From assembly GCF_001429065.1 (NCBI RefSeq), contig NZ_LMIB01000016.1, positions 133,684 to 197,683 on the forward strand: a stretch of 64,000 nt of DNA, written 5' to 3'. Positions 36,405 to 45,941 of this stretch are shown in pieces. The notes beneath the pieces are model-generated. The model saw only the letters and a list, made by a program, of their open reading frames with translations. It did no database searches and had not been told where the DNA came from. The position numbers and the translations under genes were made by a program. The first letter of the stretch is position 1. The number at the start of each line of letters is the position of its first letter. This DNA comes from Sphingomonas sp. Root710. GTDB lineage: Bacteria > Pseudomonadota > Alphaproteobacteria > Sphingomonadales > Sphingomonadaceae.

Positions 36405-37187
36405 TTACTTCGCGCCCTCGTGGCGGCGATAGAGAATGCCGAGCCCCTGGATCGTCAGATCGGGTTCGATGGCGTCGAATGCGTCGCTATGGCGTTCGAA
36501 CAATGTCGCGAGGCCCCCGGTGGCGACCACCTTCACGGGGCGGCCGACCTCGGCCTTCATCCGCGCGACCAGTCCTTCGATCATCGCGACATAGCCGAAA
36601 TAGATGCCGATTAGCATCTGGTCCTGCGTGGTCCGTCCGACGACGCTGCCGCTCTCGGGTGCTTCGATCGCGATACGGGGCAGTTTTGCCGCCGCTGCAA
36701 CCAGCGCGTCGAGCGACAGGTTGATTCCCGGGGCGATGATCCCGCCCTTATAGGCCCCCGAATAGTCGACCACGTCGAAGGTCGTCGCAGTGCCGAAGTC
36801 GATCACGATCAGGTCGCCGGGATAGAGCTTGTGCGCCGCGATCACGTTGACCGCGCGATCCGCGCCTACGCTGCGCGGCTCGTCGACGTCGAGGGTGATC
36901 CCCCATTCGACCGGCGCGCGCCCGGCAACCAGAGCCTCGACCCCGAAATATTTCGACGCGAGCACCTCCAGATTATGAAGCGCGCGTGGAACCACGGTGG
37001 CGATGATCACCGCGTCGACATCCTTGCGATCATAGCCTTCGAGCAGCAGCAGCTGGTGCAGCCAGACAGCATATTCGTCGGCGGTGCGGCGCGCGTCGGT
37101 GGCGATCCGCCAACGCGTCTTGATCGCGCCGCCATCCACTAGCGCGAACACGATATTGGTATTCCCTGCGTCGATCGCAAGCAGCAT
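36405..37187 (-). CDS. coaX: Type III pantothenate kinase
   Basis: The 260-residue ASKHA-fold kinase phosphorylates pantothenate in the first step of coenzyme A synthesis. Signatures are [15 protein letters not shown] (phosphate loop), [14 protein letters not shown] and [13 protein letters not shown] (catalytic Asp and phosphate-2 motif), and [11 protein letters not shown]. It lies 30 bp after birA and is probably co-transcribed. Confidence 0.95.
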   Translation of the reverse strand: MLLAIDAGNTNIVFALVDGGAIKTRWRIATDARRTADEYAVWLHQLLLLEGYDRKDVDAVIIATVVPRALHNLEVLASKYFGVEALVAGRAPVEWGITLDVDEPRSVGADRAVNVIAAHKLYPGDLIVIDFGTATTFDVVDYSGAYKGGIIAPGINLSLDALVAAAAKLPRIAIEAPESGSVVGRTTQDQMLIGIYFGYVAMIEGLVARMKAEVGRPVKVVATGGLATLFERHSDAFDAIEPDLTIQGLGILYRRHEGAK

Positions 37188-37217
37188 GGTCGGTCGATTC
37201 CCGTTCAGTCGCGCGCG

Positions 37218-37925
37218 CTATAGCAGGAAAACATCGCCTGCGTGCACAAGATGGAGACGGCCATCGGCGGTCTTGAGACGAAGCGCGCCCGTACCGTCGA
37301 GCCCGTCATAGAGTCCGTCGAGCACGCCTTCGGGCGCGCGCACGCTCAGCGCGGTGCCGACGGGATGCGCCCGCGCCTGCCAGCGCGCCAGCACCACCCC
37401 CAGCCCTTCGCCGCGCCAGCGCGCCAGCCAGGCGGCGAAACTCGCCGCCAGTTCCTCGGCGAAATCGCCCGGATCCGGCGCGGACAGGCCGAGCGCGGCG
37501 AGGCTGGTCGCCAGGCGATCGATATTCGCGGGATGATGCGCCAGATTGACGCCGATCCCGACGACCACCGCATCGTCGACGCCTTCGAGCAATATCCCCG
37601 AAATCTTCGCGCCGTCGACGAGCAGGTCGTTGGGCCATTTGATCATCAACCGGTCGGCGCCGAGCCAGCCCTGGAGCAGCGCGTCGAGCGCCACCGCGGC
37701 AACCAGCGCGAGGCTGGGCGCGGGCGGATCGCCGGCCATCCGGCGCACCAGCGTCGATGCATAGAGATTGCCCGGCGGCGACACCCAGGCCCGCCCCTGC
37801 CGCCCGCGCCCGCCTTCTTGCCGGTCGGCGCGCAGCCATGTCCCCTCGGCCACGCCGTCGCGCGCGAGCGCCGCCATGTCGTCATTGGTCGACGCGGTGC
37901 TGGCAACGTGGCGGATCGGGCTCAA
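37218..37925 (-). CDS. birA: Biotin-[acetyl-CoA-carboxylase] ligase
   Basis: The protein of about 235 residues attaches biotin to the carboxyl carrier protein. RQEGGRGRQGRAWVSPPGNLY binds biotinyl-AMP and IKWPNDLLVDGAKISGILLEG carries the catalytic Lys region. No N-terminal DNA-binding domain is present, so it is a group I ligase that cannot repress bio genes. A TTG at 37925 is preceded by AAGGAG at six bases and is the likely start; the in-frame TTG at 37940 is inside that binding site. It heads the birA-coaX-rnj-DUF1467 run. Confidence 0.92.
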   Translation of the reverse strand: MSPIRHVASTASTNDDMAALARDGVAEGTWLRADRQEGGRGRQGRAWVSPPGNLYASTLVRRMAGDPPAPSLALVAAVALDALLQGWLGADRLMIKWPNDLLVDGAKISGILLEGVDDAVVVGIGVNLAHHPANIDRLATSLAALGLSAPDPGDFAEELAASFAAWLARWRGEGLGVVLARWQARAHPVGTALSVRAPEGVLDGLYDGLDGTGALRLKTADGRLHLVHAGDVFLL

Positions 37926-37940
37926 CCGTTTCTCCTTCAA

Positions 37941-38031
37941 CCGTCATCCTGAACTTGTTTCAGGATCCACCCCGGATCTTGGGACATGCTCTTGTGGAGG
38001 AGTGGATGCTGAAACAAGTTCAGCATGACGG
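37941..38031. repeat. Intergenic dyad repeat, family A, copy 1
   Basis: The left arm (37,941-37,970) and right arm (38,002-38,031) are reverse complements over 30 bases with two mismatches; the core is CTGAACTTGTTTCAG. The same core occurs at 58,077-58,205. It lies between nuoN and birA and may form a long cruciform that ends the nuo transcript. Confidence 0.85.
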
Positions 38032-38048
38032 TCGGGATATCGTCGAAC

Positions 38049-39488
38049 CTAGAACAAAGACCGCGCCGCATTCATGCTGGCGACATCGAGCAGCGGGATG
38101 GCGAGATAGCCGAGCGGCGAGACCGCCAGCGCCGACAGCGTGATCAGCCCGCCTTCGAGCTTGGACGCGGCCGGAGCATATTCGGGGGCGGGATCGTCGA
38201 AATACATCGTCTTGACGATCTTCAGATAATAGAAGGCGCCGATCACCGATGTCGCGATGCCGACCATTGCCAGCGGCCAGAAGCCGTTGCGGACGAGCGC
38301 GTCGAACACCAGGAATTTCGGCCAGAAGCCGAACAGCGGCGGGATGCCGGCAAGGCTGAACATGAAGATCGCCAGCGCCGCGGCCAGACCCGGGCGGCTG
38401 CGCGACAGGCCCGACAGGCTCGCGATCGTCTCGACCGGCTCGCCGCTCGCGTCGCGCATCTGCAGCACGCACAGGAAGCTGCCCAGCGTCATCGCGACAT
38501 AGACGGCCATATAGGTCATCGTCGCGGCGACGCCCTCGGGCGTTCCGGCGGCGAGGCCGAACAGCGCGAAGCCGACATTGTTGATCGACGAATAGGCGAG
38601 CAGCCGCTTGATGTTCGACTGGCCGATCGCGGCGACGCCGCCGAGGATCGTCGAGGCGAGCGCCGAGAAGATCACGATCTGCCGCCAAGCATCGGTGCCA
38701 GACCCCAGCGCATCGACCGAGACGCGCATCAGGAGCGCCATGCCCGCCACCTTGGGGGCCGAGGCGAAGAAGGCGGTGACGGGGGTCGGCGCGCCTTCAT
38801 AGACGTCGGGGGTCCACATGTGGAACGGCACCGCCGATATCTTGAAGGCGAGACCCGCGAGGATGAACACCATGCCGAACAGCTGGCCGGTCGTGATGCC
38901 CTTGGCGAGCGAGTCCGAAATGCCTGCGAACATCGTCGTGCCGGTGAAACCGTAGAGCAGCGAGATGCCGTAGAGCAGGATGCCCGAGGCGAGCGCGCCG
39001 AGGACGAAATATTTGAGGCCCGCTTCGGCCGAGCGGCTGTCGCGGCGCATGAAGCTGGCGAGCACATAGGCCGACAGCGACTGCAGCTCGAGCCCGACAT
39101 AGAGGGTGAGCAGGTCGCCCGCCGACACCATCATCCCCATGCCGACCGCGGAAAAGAGGATCAGGATCGGATATTCCGCGCGCAGAGCACCCGCGCGGGC
39201 GAAGAAGCCCGGCGCGATGATCACCGATACCGCCGCGGCGATATAGATGAGCAGCTTGGCGAAGGAGCCGAAATTGTCGGCGATATAGAGGCCGTCGAAG
39301 CCCGGGCCACCATTGCCGGCCGGGCCGAGCAGCGCGAAGCCCGCCGCGGCGAACAGCGCGACCGCACCCCAGCCGATCGCGCGGGCGAGGCCGTCGCCGC
39401 CAAAGGCCGCGACCATGAGGAGCGCCATCGCGCCGATCGACAGGATCAGCTCGGGCATGGTGAGCGCGAGGGAAGCGGTCATCGACAT
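38049..39488 (-). CDS. nuoN: NADH-quinone oxidoreductase subunit N
   Basis: The 479-residue antiporter-like membrane subunit forms part of the proton-pumping arm of complex I. It has about 14 membrane segments and the landmarks KFFVLGALASGILLYGISL-type helix (LKYFVLGALASGILLYG), FKISAVPFHMWTPDVYEGAP with the central Lys, and RLLAYSSINNVGFALFGL. The start shares one base with the nuoM stop (TGATG). It is the last gene of the nuo operon and is followed by a dyad repeat. Confidence 0.96.
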   Translation of the reverse strand: MSMTASLALTMPELILSIGAMALLMVAAFGGDGLARAIGWGAVALFAAAGFALLGPAGNGGPGFDGLYIADNFGSFAKLLIYIAAAVSVIIAPGFFARAGALRAEYPILILFSAVGMGMMVSAGDLLTLYVGLELQSLSAYVLASFMRRDSRSAEAGLKYFVLGALASGILLYGISLLYGFTGTTMFAGISDSLAKGITTGQLFGMVFILAGLAFKISAVPFHMWTPDVYEGAPTPVTAFFASAPKVAGMALLMRVSVDALGSGTDAWRQIVIFSALASTILGGVAAIGQSNIKRLLAYSSINNVGFALFGLAAGTPEGVAATMTYMAVYVAMTLGSFLCVLQMRDASGEPVETIASLSGLSRSRPGLAAALAIFMFSLAGIPPLFGFWPKFLVFDALVRNGFWPLAMVGIATSVIGAFYYLKIVKTMYFDDPAPEYAPAASKLEGGLITLSALAVSPLGYLAIPLLDVASMNAARSLF

Positions 39489-41122
39489 CAGTGGTGCGCC
39501 TCCGCGCTGGATTCATGGGATTGCAGTAGACCCAGCACCGATCCTGGCTTTGCCGCGACTGCCTCGCTTGGGGGCTGCATCTTTCCATCAACGGTGGTGC
39601 TGCCGTCGGCATAAAGAAGCTTGTCTTTAAACCTGATGCCTACTTCCGAGACCTTGGCGTCGCCCTGTGGCGCGTTGGGCGCGAGCCGGGCGAGGATCGC
39701 GCCGACATCGTTGCGCATCGGCGCCAGGAAACTTTCGGGATACACACCCATCCACAGCACGCCCGCCGCAATCGGCACGAGCAGCGCCAGTTCGCGCGGC
39801 GTCAGATCGGGCATCGCCGCCGCATCGGCGTTGCGCGATGCGCCATAGCAGACCCGGGCGTAGAGATAGAGCATATAGGCCGCGCCGGTGATGATGCCGG
39901 TGGTCGCGACCAGCGCGACCCAGCTCGACGCCTCATAGGCACCGACCAGCGACAGGAACTCGCCGACGAAATTGCTGGTGCCGGGCAGGCCGACAGAGGC
40001 CATGGTGAACAGCAGGAACAGCATCGCATATTTGGGCATGTTGTTCGACAGACCGCCATAGCGGGCGATCTCACGCGTGTGCAGCCGGTCGTAGATCACG
40101 CCGACGCACAGGAACAGCGCGCCCGAGACGAGGCCATGGCCCAGCATCACCATCAGCGCGCCTTCGATCCCCTGGCGGTTGAAGGCGAACAGGCCGATCG
40201 TCACGAAGGCCATGTGCGCGACCGACGAATAGGCGATCAGCTTCTTCATGTCCTCCTGGACCAGCGCGATCAGCGAGGTGACGACCACCGCGACCATCGA
40301 CAGGCCCATCACCAGCCACATCAGCTCGGCCGAGGCGATCGGGAACATCGGCAGCGAGAAGCGGATGAAACCGTAGCCGCCCATCTTCAGCAGCACGCCC
40401 GCCAGGATCACCGAGCCCGCGGTGGGCGCCTGAACGTGCGCGTCGGGCAGCCAGGTATGGACCGGCCACATCGGCATCTTCACCGCGAAGCTCGCGAAGA
40501 AGGCGAGGAACAGCCAGGTCTGCGCCTGTGCCGGGAAGTCATAGGCCATCAACGTCGGAATGTCGGTCGACCCGGCCTCGTTCGCCATCCACAGCATCGC
40601 GATCAGCATCAGCACCGATCCGAGCAGCGTGTAGAGGAAGAATTTATAGCTGGCGTAGATCCGGTCCGCGCCCCCCCAGATGCCGATGATCAGGTACATC
40701 GGGATCAGGCCGGCCTCGAAGAATATGTAGAAGAGGAACAGATCCTGCGCCGCGAAGACGCCGATCATCAGCGCCTCCATCAGCAGGAACGCCGCCATAT
40801 ATTCGGGAACGCGCTTCTCGATCGCCTCCCAGGACGCGGCGATGCAGATCGGCATCAGGAACACCGACAGCACGATCAGCAGCAGCGCGATGCCGTCGAT
40901 GCCCAGCGCCCAGGCGAAGCGCCCGAACAGGTCGACATGCTCGACGAACTGCCACTGCGCGCCGCCGATCTCATAGCGATTCCACAGCAGCACGCCGAGC
41001 GCGAGATCGAGCAGGGTCGCGAGCAGCGCGATCCAGCGCGCGCCCTTCGCTCCCGCGAACAGGCTGGCCAGCGCCGCCAGCAGCGGCAGCGCGATCATCA
41101 CGGTAAGGATCGGAAAGCCCAT
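39488..41122 (-). CDS. nuoM: NADH-quinone oxidoreductase subunit M
   Basis: The 544-residue antiporter-like subunit has about 14 membrane segments; MPMWPVHTWLPDAHVQAPT with the Lys/Trp/His pattern and KKLIAYSSVAHMAFV are conserved. The C-terminus carries an extra hydrophilic tail of about 60 residues (from VSEVGIRFKDKLLYADG onward) ending in SSAEAHH. It starts four bases after the nuoL stop. Confidence 0.96.
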   Translation of the reverse strand: MGFPILTVMIALPLLAALASLFAGAKGARWIALLATLLDLALGVLLWNRYEIGGAQWQFVEHVDLFGRFAWALGIDGIALLLIVLSVFLMPICIAASWEAIEKRVPEYMAAFLLMEALMIGVFAAQDLFLFYIFFEAGLIPMYLIIGIWGGADRIYASYKFFLYTLLGSVLMLIAMLWMANEAGSTDIPTLMAYDFPAQAQTWLFLAFFASFAVKMPMWPVHTWLPDAHVQAPTAGSVILAGVLLKMGGYGFIRFSLPMFPIASAELMWLVMGLSMVAVVVTSLIALVQEDMKKLIAYSSVAHMAFVTIGLFAFNRQGIEGALMVMLGHGLVSGALFLCVGVIYDRLHTREIARYGGLSNNMPKYAMLFLLFTMASVGLPGTSNFVGEFLSLVGAYEASSWVALVATTGIITGAAYMLYLYARVCYGASRNADAAAMPDLTPRELALLVPIAAGVLWMGVYPESFLAPMRNDVGAILARLAPNAPQGDAKVSEVGIRFKDKLLYADGSTTVDGKMQPPSEAVAAKPGSVLGLLQSHESSAEAHH

Positions 41123-41126
41123 TGCG

Positions 41127-43205
41127 TCAGCCCACCATCGCCCAGGTCGCCGCGGCGGCGAGGCCGAGCAGCATCACCAGGGCATAAGTATAGAGATATC
41201 CCGACTGCGCCGCCCGCGCCGCCGTGCCCGCGCGAACGACCACATGGGCGATGCCGTTGGGGCCGAAGCGGTCAATCGTGCCCTGGTCGCCCTTCTTCCA
41301 GAAGACGCGGCCGAGCCAGAAGGCCGGAACGACGAACAGATAATGATAGAGTTCGTCGAAATACCATTTGTGCAGCAGGAAGTCGTACAGCACCCGGAAC
41401 TGTGCGGTGAAGCGCGCCGGGATCGTCGTATCGACGATGTACGCCCATAGCGCGATCAGGAAACCGGTGACCATCACGATCGTCGCCGACCATTTCACCC
41501 ACCATGGCACTTCGTGCATCGCGTGCATCAGATGCTCGTTGAAGGCGATGCTGCCCGCCCAGAAGGCGCCGCCATGGTGCGAATCGATGAAATAGGGCGC
41601 CCAGATGAAGCCCGCGAAGATCGCGCCGAGCGACAGCACGACGAGCGGGATCAGCATCGGCAGCGGGCTCTCATGCGGATGATAGCCGGCATCGCCCTCG
41701 ACAGCATGCCCGTGGCCGTGGCCATGATCATGGCCATGCGCGTGCGGATCATGCCCGGCATCTTCCTCGGCGGGGGCGTCATGATCATGGCCGTGGCCAT
41801 GGGCATCGTGCACCGCATGCTGGATATGCTCGGAACCCGCCCAGCGCGGCTTGCCGAAGAAGGTGAGAAAGACGAGCCGCCACGAATAGAAGCTGGTCAG
41901 CAGCGCGGCGAACACCGCGACCGCATAGGCGATGCCGCCCGAGGTCGATCCGTTGGCGAAGGCCGCCTCGATGATCGCATCCTTCGAATGGAAGCCCGCG
42001 AAGCCCGCGACGCCGACGATGCCGACGCCGGTGATCGCGAGGGTGCCCGCCATCATCGCCCAATAGGTGAGCGGGATGTGCTTACGCAGGCCGCCATAAT
42101 AGCGCATGTCCTGCTCATGGTGCATCGCGTGGATCACCGAGCCTGCGCCCAGGAACAGCAACGCCTTGAAAAAGGCGTGGGTGAACAGGTGGAACATCGC
42201 CGCGCCATAGGCACCGACGCCCGCCGCCATGAACATATAGCCAAGCTGCGAACAGGTCGAATAGGCAATGACGCGCTTGATGTCTGTCTGGGTCGTGCCC
42301 ACCGTCGCGGCGAACAGCGCGGTCGCGGCGCCGACGAAGGCGACGACGTGCATCGCGGTCGGGCTGACCTCGAACATCGGCGACAGGCGGCACACCATGA
42401 AGACGCCCGCGGTCACCATCGTCGCGGCGTGGATCAGCGCCGACACCGGGGTCGGGCCTTCCATCGCGTCGGGGAGCCAGGTGTGGAGGCCGAGCTGCGC
42501 CGACTTGCCCATCGCGCCGACGAACAGCAGCAGGCAGAGCAGCGTCATCAGGTCGACGCGCTGGCCGAGGAAACCGATCGACGCATCGGCATAGGCCGGG
42601 GCAGCGGCCAGGATCGCGGGGATCGAGACGGTGCCGAACACCAGGAAGGTGCCGAAGATGCCGAGCGAGAAGCCGAAATCGCCGACTCGGTTGACCACGA
42701 AAGCCTTGATCGCGGCGGCATTGGCGCTGGGCTTGTGATACCAGAAGCCGATCAGCAGATAGGAGGCGAGGCCGACGCCTTCCCAGCCGAAGAACATCTG
42801 GACCAGGCTGTCCGACGTCACCAGCATCAGCATCGCGAAGGTGAACAGCGACAGATAGGCGAAGAAGCGGGGCTGGCTCGGATCCTCGGCCATGTAACCC
42901 CAGCTATAGAGGTGGACGAGGCTCGACACGCTCGTCACCACCACCAGCATCACCGCGGTCAGCGTGTCGACGCGCAGTGCCCAATCGACGGCGAGATCGC
43001 CCGACTGGATGAAGGTGAGCACTGGATGGACATGCGCGGTCAGCGAACCGCTCATGAAGCCGATGAAGATCGGCCAGCTCATCGCGCAGGACGCGAACAG
43101 CGCACCGGTGGTGACCAGCTTGGCCGGTACATTGCCGATCAGGCGGTTGCCCAGCCCTGCGACGATCGCCGCAAGCAGCGGCAGGAAGACGATTGCAGTG
43201 ATCAC
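41127..43205 (-). CDS. nuoL: NADH-quinone oxidoreductase subunit L
   Basis: The 692-residue subunit is the distal antiporter-like module with the long lateral helix. It begins with GTG at 43205. Conserved parts are [50 protein letters not shown] and [15 protein letters not shown]. It is longer than usual because of a histidine-rich insertion at about residues 463-511 ([16 protein letters not shown], then [15 protein letters not shown]), which lies in a loop between membrane segments. Rest of the protein is ordinary. Confidence 0.96.
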   Translation of the reverse strand: MITAIVFLPLLAAIVAGLGNRLIGNVPAKLVTTGALFASCAMSWPIFIGFMSGSLTAHVHPVLTFIQSGDLAVDWALRVDTLTAVMLVVVTSVSSLVHLYSWGYMAEDPSQPRFFAYLSLFTFAMLMLVTSDSLVQMFFGWEGVGLASYLLIGFWYHKPSANAAAIKAFVVNRVGDFGFSLGIFGTFLVFGTVSIPAILAAAPAYADASIGFLGQRVDLMTLLCLLLFVGAMGKSAQLGLHTWLPDAMEGPTPVSALIHAATMVTAGVFMVCRLSPMFEVSPTAMHVVAFVGAATALFAATVGTTQTDIKRVIAYSTCSQLGYMFMAAGVGAYGAAMFHLFTHAFFKALLFLGAGSVIHAMHHEQDMRYYGGLRKHIPLTYWAMMAGTLAITGVGIVGVAGFAGFHSKDAIIEAAFANGSTSGGIAYAVAVFAALLTSFYSWRLVFLTFFGKPRWAGSEHIQHAVHDAHGHGHDHDAPAEEDAGHDPHAHGHDHGHGHGHAVEGDAGYHPHESPLPMLIPLVVLSLGAIFAGFIWAPYFIDSHHGGAFWAGSIAFNEHLMHAMHEVPWWVKWSATIVMVTGFLIALWAYIVDTTIPARFTAQFRVLYDFLLHKWYFDELYHYLFVVPAFWLGRVFWKKGDQGTIDRFGPNGIAHVVVRAGTAARAAQSGYLYTYALVMLLGLAAAATWAMVG

Positions 43206-43211
43206 CGCCGG

Positions 43212-43231
43212 CCCTCCAGCCTGCTGGAGGG
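43212..43231 (-). promoter_or_regulatory. Intercistronic hairpin between nuoK and nuoL
   Basis: CCCTCCAG and CTGGAGGG form a perfect eight-base stem with a four-base loop in the 49-bp gap between nuoK and nuoL, just ahead of the nuoL GTG start. It could modulate nuoL translation or mRNA processing. Confidence 0.4.
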
Positions 43232-43254
43232 AGTCGCGTAGCGAGAAATAACCA

Positions 43255-43560
43255 TTACCCCTTCATCCGGTTGATGTCGTCGACCGAGATGGTGCCGCGG
43301 CCGCGGAAGTAGATGACGAGGATCGCCAGGCCGATCGCCGCCTCGCCCGCCGCGACGGTCAGCACGAACATCGCGAAGACCTGGCCGACCAGATCGCCGA
43401 GATAGGCGGAAAAGGCGACGAGGTTGATGTTCACCGACAGCAGGATCAGCTCGATCGCCATGAGAATGATGATCACGTTCTTCCGGTTCAGGAAGATGCC
43501 GAACACCCCCATCACGAACAGGATCGCCGAAACGACCAGATAATGTTGCAAGCCGATCAC
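43255..43560 (-). CDS. nuoK: NADH-quinone oxidoreductase subunit K
   Basis: The 101-residue protein has three membrane segments and the essential Glu residues in [17 protein letters not shown] and [18 protein letters not shown] at 43560 overlaps the nuoJ stop (GTGA). Length and motifs are normal. Confidence 0.95.
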   Translation of the reverse strand: MIGLQHYLVVSAILFVMGVFGIFLNRKNVIIILMAIELILLSVNINLVAFSAYLGDLVGQVFAMFVLTVAAGEAAIGLAILVIYFRGRGTISVDDINRMKG

Positions 43561-44168
43561 AGCTCCACCCCCTGGCCGACGGCCGGCTTGACGTTGCGGG
43601 TCGCATCTTCGGGGCGGCGCTTGTTCTGCGCCACGATGTTCTGCGCCTTGACCCCGCCGCGTACGCGGTGGGTGAGGACGATCGCGCCGATCAGCGCGAC
43701 CAGCAGGACCAGGCCTGCGCCTTCGAAGATGTAGAGATAGCGCGTGTAGATCAGCGTGCCGAGCGCTTCGATGTTGGATACGCCCTCGGGCGTCGGGGCG
43801 ATGCGGGTCGCCATGTCGATCCCGCCAGCCTGCCACGCGCCGACCGCGAAGATCATCTCGGCGGCGAGCACGATCACCAGCAGCACGCCGAACGGCAGAT
43901 ATTGGGCGAAGCCCGCGCGCAGTTCGGCGAAGTCGATGTCGAGCATCATCACCACGAACAGGAACAGCACCGCGACCGCGCCGACATAGACGATGACGAG
44001 CAGCATCGCGATGAACTCGGCCCCGACGAGGATCATCAGGCCCGCCGCGTTGAAGAAGGCGAGGATCAGCCACAGCACGCTGTGGACCGGATTGCGCGCG
44101 AGGATGGTGAGCACCGCGGAGGCGATCACCAGCGTGGCGAACAGATAGAAGGCGATGGTCTGGATCAT
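43557..44168 (-). CDS. nuoJ: NADH-quinone oxidoreductase subunit J
   Basis: The 203-residue membrane subunit has five hydrophobic segments; [19 protein letters not shown] and [20 protein letters not shown] with the pi-bulge region are conserved. It is overlapped by nuoK and separated from nuoI by a 154-bp gap holding a structured repeat. Confidence 0.95.
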   Translation of the reverse strand: MIQTIAFYLFATLVIASAVLTILARNPVHSVLWLILAFFNAAGLMILVGAEFIAMLLVIVYVGAVAVLFLFVVMMLDIDFAELRAGFAQYLPFGVLLVIVLAAEMIFAVGAWQAGGIDMATRIAPTPEGVSNIEALGTLIYTRYLYIFEGAGLVLLVALIGAIVLTHRVRGGVKAQNIVAQNKRRPEDATRNVKPAVGQGVEL

Positions 44169-44197
44169 CAGGCGCGCCGATCCTGCATAAACAAAGT

Positions 44198-44300
44198 CCG
44201 CTCACCCTGAGGAGCCACTGAGCTTGCCGAAGTGGCGTCTCGAAGGGCGTCCTTCGATACAGGTCCTCGCCAGGCTCGGCCCCTACTCAGGATGAGCGGG
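44198..44300. repeat. Structured intergenic repeat (family B) inside the nuo operon
   Basis: Outer arms CCGCTCACCCTGAGGAG (44,198-44,214) and CTACTCAGGATGAGCGGG (44,283-44,300) pair imperfectly, and inner hairpins form from GCCACT/AGTGGC and CGAAGG/CCTTCG, giving a branched cruciform. A half copy is at 25,567-25,600. It occupies the gap between nuoI and nuoJ. Confidence 0.75.
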
Positions 44301-44322
44301 GAATGGGAGATGGAGCGCGCCA

Positions 44323-44808
44323 TTACCGGTACGGCGCATCGGCGGCAAGGTTGGCGGCGATCGCGGGTTCCCAGCGGTCGCCGTTCGAGAGCAGCTTGGC
44401 CTTGTCGTAGAGCAGCTCTTCGCGCGTCTCGGTCGAATATTCGAAGTTAGGCCCCTCGACGATCGCATCGACCGGGCACGCTTCCTGGCAGAAGCCGCAG
44501 AAGATGCACTTTGTCATGTCGATGTCGTAGCGGGTCGTGCGGCGTGACCCGTCGTCGCGCGGCTCGGCCTCGATGGTGATCGCCTGCGCCGGGCACACCG
44601 CCTCGCACAGCTTGCATGCGATGCAGCGTTCTTCGCCATTGGGATAGCGGCGCAGCGCATGTTCGCCGCGGAAGCGCGGGGACAGCGGGTTCTTCTCGAA
44701 CGGATAATTGATCGTCGCCTTGGCCTTGAAGAAATATTTCAAGGTCAACCAGTGCGCCTTCACGAATTCCCAGAGGGTGAAGGACTTGACGATATGGCCG
44801 AGGCTCAT
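44323..44808 (-). CDS. nuoI: NADH-quinone oxidoreductase subunit I
   Basis: The 161-residue protein binds two [4Fe-4S] clusters through [12 protein letters not shown] and [12 protein letters not shown], linking the peripheral and membrane arms. The start [15 protein letters not shown] at 44808 gives the usual length and lies five bases from the nuoH stop. Confidence 0.96.
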   Translation of the reverse strand: MSLGHIVKSFTLWEFVKAHWLTLKYFFKAKATINYPFEKNPLSPRFRGEHALRRYPNGEERCIACKLCEAVCPAQAITIEAEPRDDGSRRTTRYDIDMTKCIFCGFCQEACPVDAIVEGPNFEYSTETREELLYDKAKLLSNGDRWEPAIAANLAADAPYR

Positions 44809-44813
44809 CGCGC

Positions 44814-45941
44814 TCAGACTCCATAGCGGGTGAGCATCAGCCACCCGGACACGAGGAACACCCAGAACAGCGACAGCGGCAGGAAGACCTTCCAGCCCAG
44901 CCGCATCAGCTGGTCATAGCGGTAGCGAGGCACCGTCGCCTTCACCCAGGAGAAGACGAAGAAGAAGAACATCAGCTTGGCGAAGAACCAGATGATGCCC
45001 GGCACCAGATCGAGCAAGCCGACAAGCCATATGAGGCCACGAAGGACGACGTCCTGAGGACCGCCCATCCACGAGGTCAGGCAGGCGATGGTCGCGCTCA
45101 CATCGACCGGGGGCAGCCAGCCGCCCCAGAACAGGATCGCGTTCAATCCGCACATCAGGATGACATTGGCATATTCGCCAAGCCAGTAGAGCGCGAAGGA
45201 CATCGACGAATATTCGGTCTGGTAACCCGCGACGAGCTCAGACTCCGCCTCGGTGAGATCGAACGGCGCGCGCGCCGTCTCCGCCATCGCCGAAATCAGG
45301 AAGACCACCGCCATCGGGAACAGCAGCGGGTTGAAGCCGAAGCCGTTGAGGAAGCCGAAAACGTGGGCGCGTTGCGCCTCGACGATCGCCGACATGTTGA
45401 AGCTGCCCGCCCACAGCACGACCGAGATCAGCACGAAGCCGATTGAGACTTCATAGCTGACCATCTGCGCGGCGGCGCGCAGCGCCGAGTAGAAGGGATA
45501 TTTGGAGTTGGACGCCCAGCCCGCGATGATCACGCCATAGACGCCGATCGACGAGGCCGCGAGGATGTAGAGCAGGCCGACATTGATGTCGGCGAGCACG
45601 ACACCCGGCGCGAAGGGGATCACCGCCCAGACGATCAGCGCCACCGTGAAGGTGATGATCGGCGCGAGCAGGAACAGCCCCTTGTTCGCTGCCGATGGGA
45701 TGATCGTTTCCTGCAGGAAGACCTTCAGGCCGTCGGCGAAGCTCTGCAGCAGGCCGAACGGGCCGACGACGTTCGGGCCGCGGCGCAGCGCCATCGCCGC
45801 CCAGATCTTGCGATCGGCATAGATTATCATCGCCACCGCGAGCATCAGCGGCAGTGCGATGACGAGGATGCCGATGATCGTCGAGGCGAACCAGGCCCAG
45901 TCGTAGGTCAGGCCGAGATGCTGCTGGAAGAAAGCGGTCAT
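44814..45941 (-). CDS. nuoH: NADH-quinone oxidoreductase subunit H
   Basis: The 375-residue membrane subunit forms the quinone channel. [40 protein letters not shown] and [17 protein letters not shown] are hallmark stretches. ATG at 45941 overlaps the nuoG stop (ATGA), so frames extending upstream are not used. Confidence 0.96.
   Translation of the reverse strand: MTAFFQQHLGLTYDWAWFASTIIGILVIALPLMLAVAMIIYADRKIWAAMALRRGPNVVGPFGLLQSFADGLKVFLQETIIPSAANKGLFLLAPIITFTVALIVWAVIPFAPGVVLADINVGLLYILAASSIGVYGVIIAGWASNSKYPFYSALRAAAQMVSYEVSIGFVLISVVLWAGSFNMSAIVEAQRAHVFGFLNGFGFNPLLFPMAVVFLISAMAETARAPFDLTEAESELVAGYQTEYSSMSFALYWLGEYANVILMCGLNAILFWGGWLPPVDVSATIACLTSWMGGPQDVVLRGLIWLVGLLDLVPGIIWFFAKLMFFFFVFSWVKATVPRYRYDQLMRLGWKVFLPLSLFWVFLVSGWLMLTRYGV

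Noticed and set aside
34716-36614. 632-codon open frame on the plus strand
   Set aside because: Antisense of RNase J; composition typical of a shadow frame.
41690-41820. Short tandem units that could look like a CRISPR or minisatellite
   Set aside because: These are in-frame His-Gly-Asp codons of the NuoL insert, not regularly spaced repeats with unique spacers.
41514-43241. 575-codon open frame on the plus strand
   Set aside because: Antisense of nuoL; the low-complexity part mirrors the His-rich insert.
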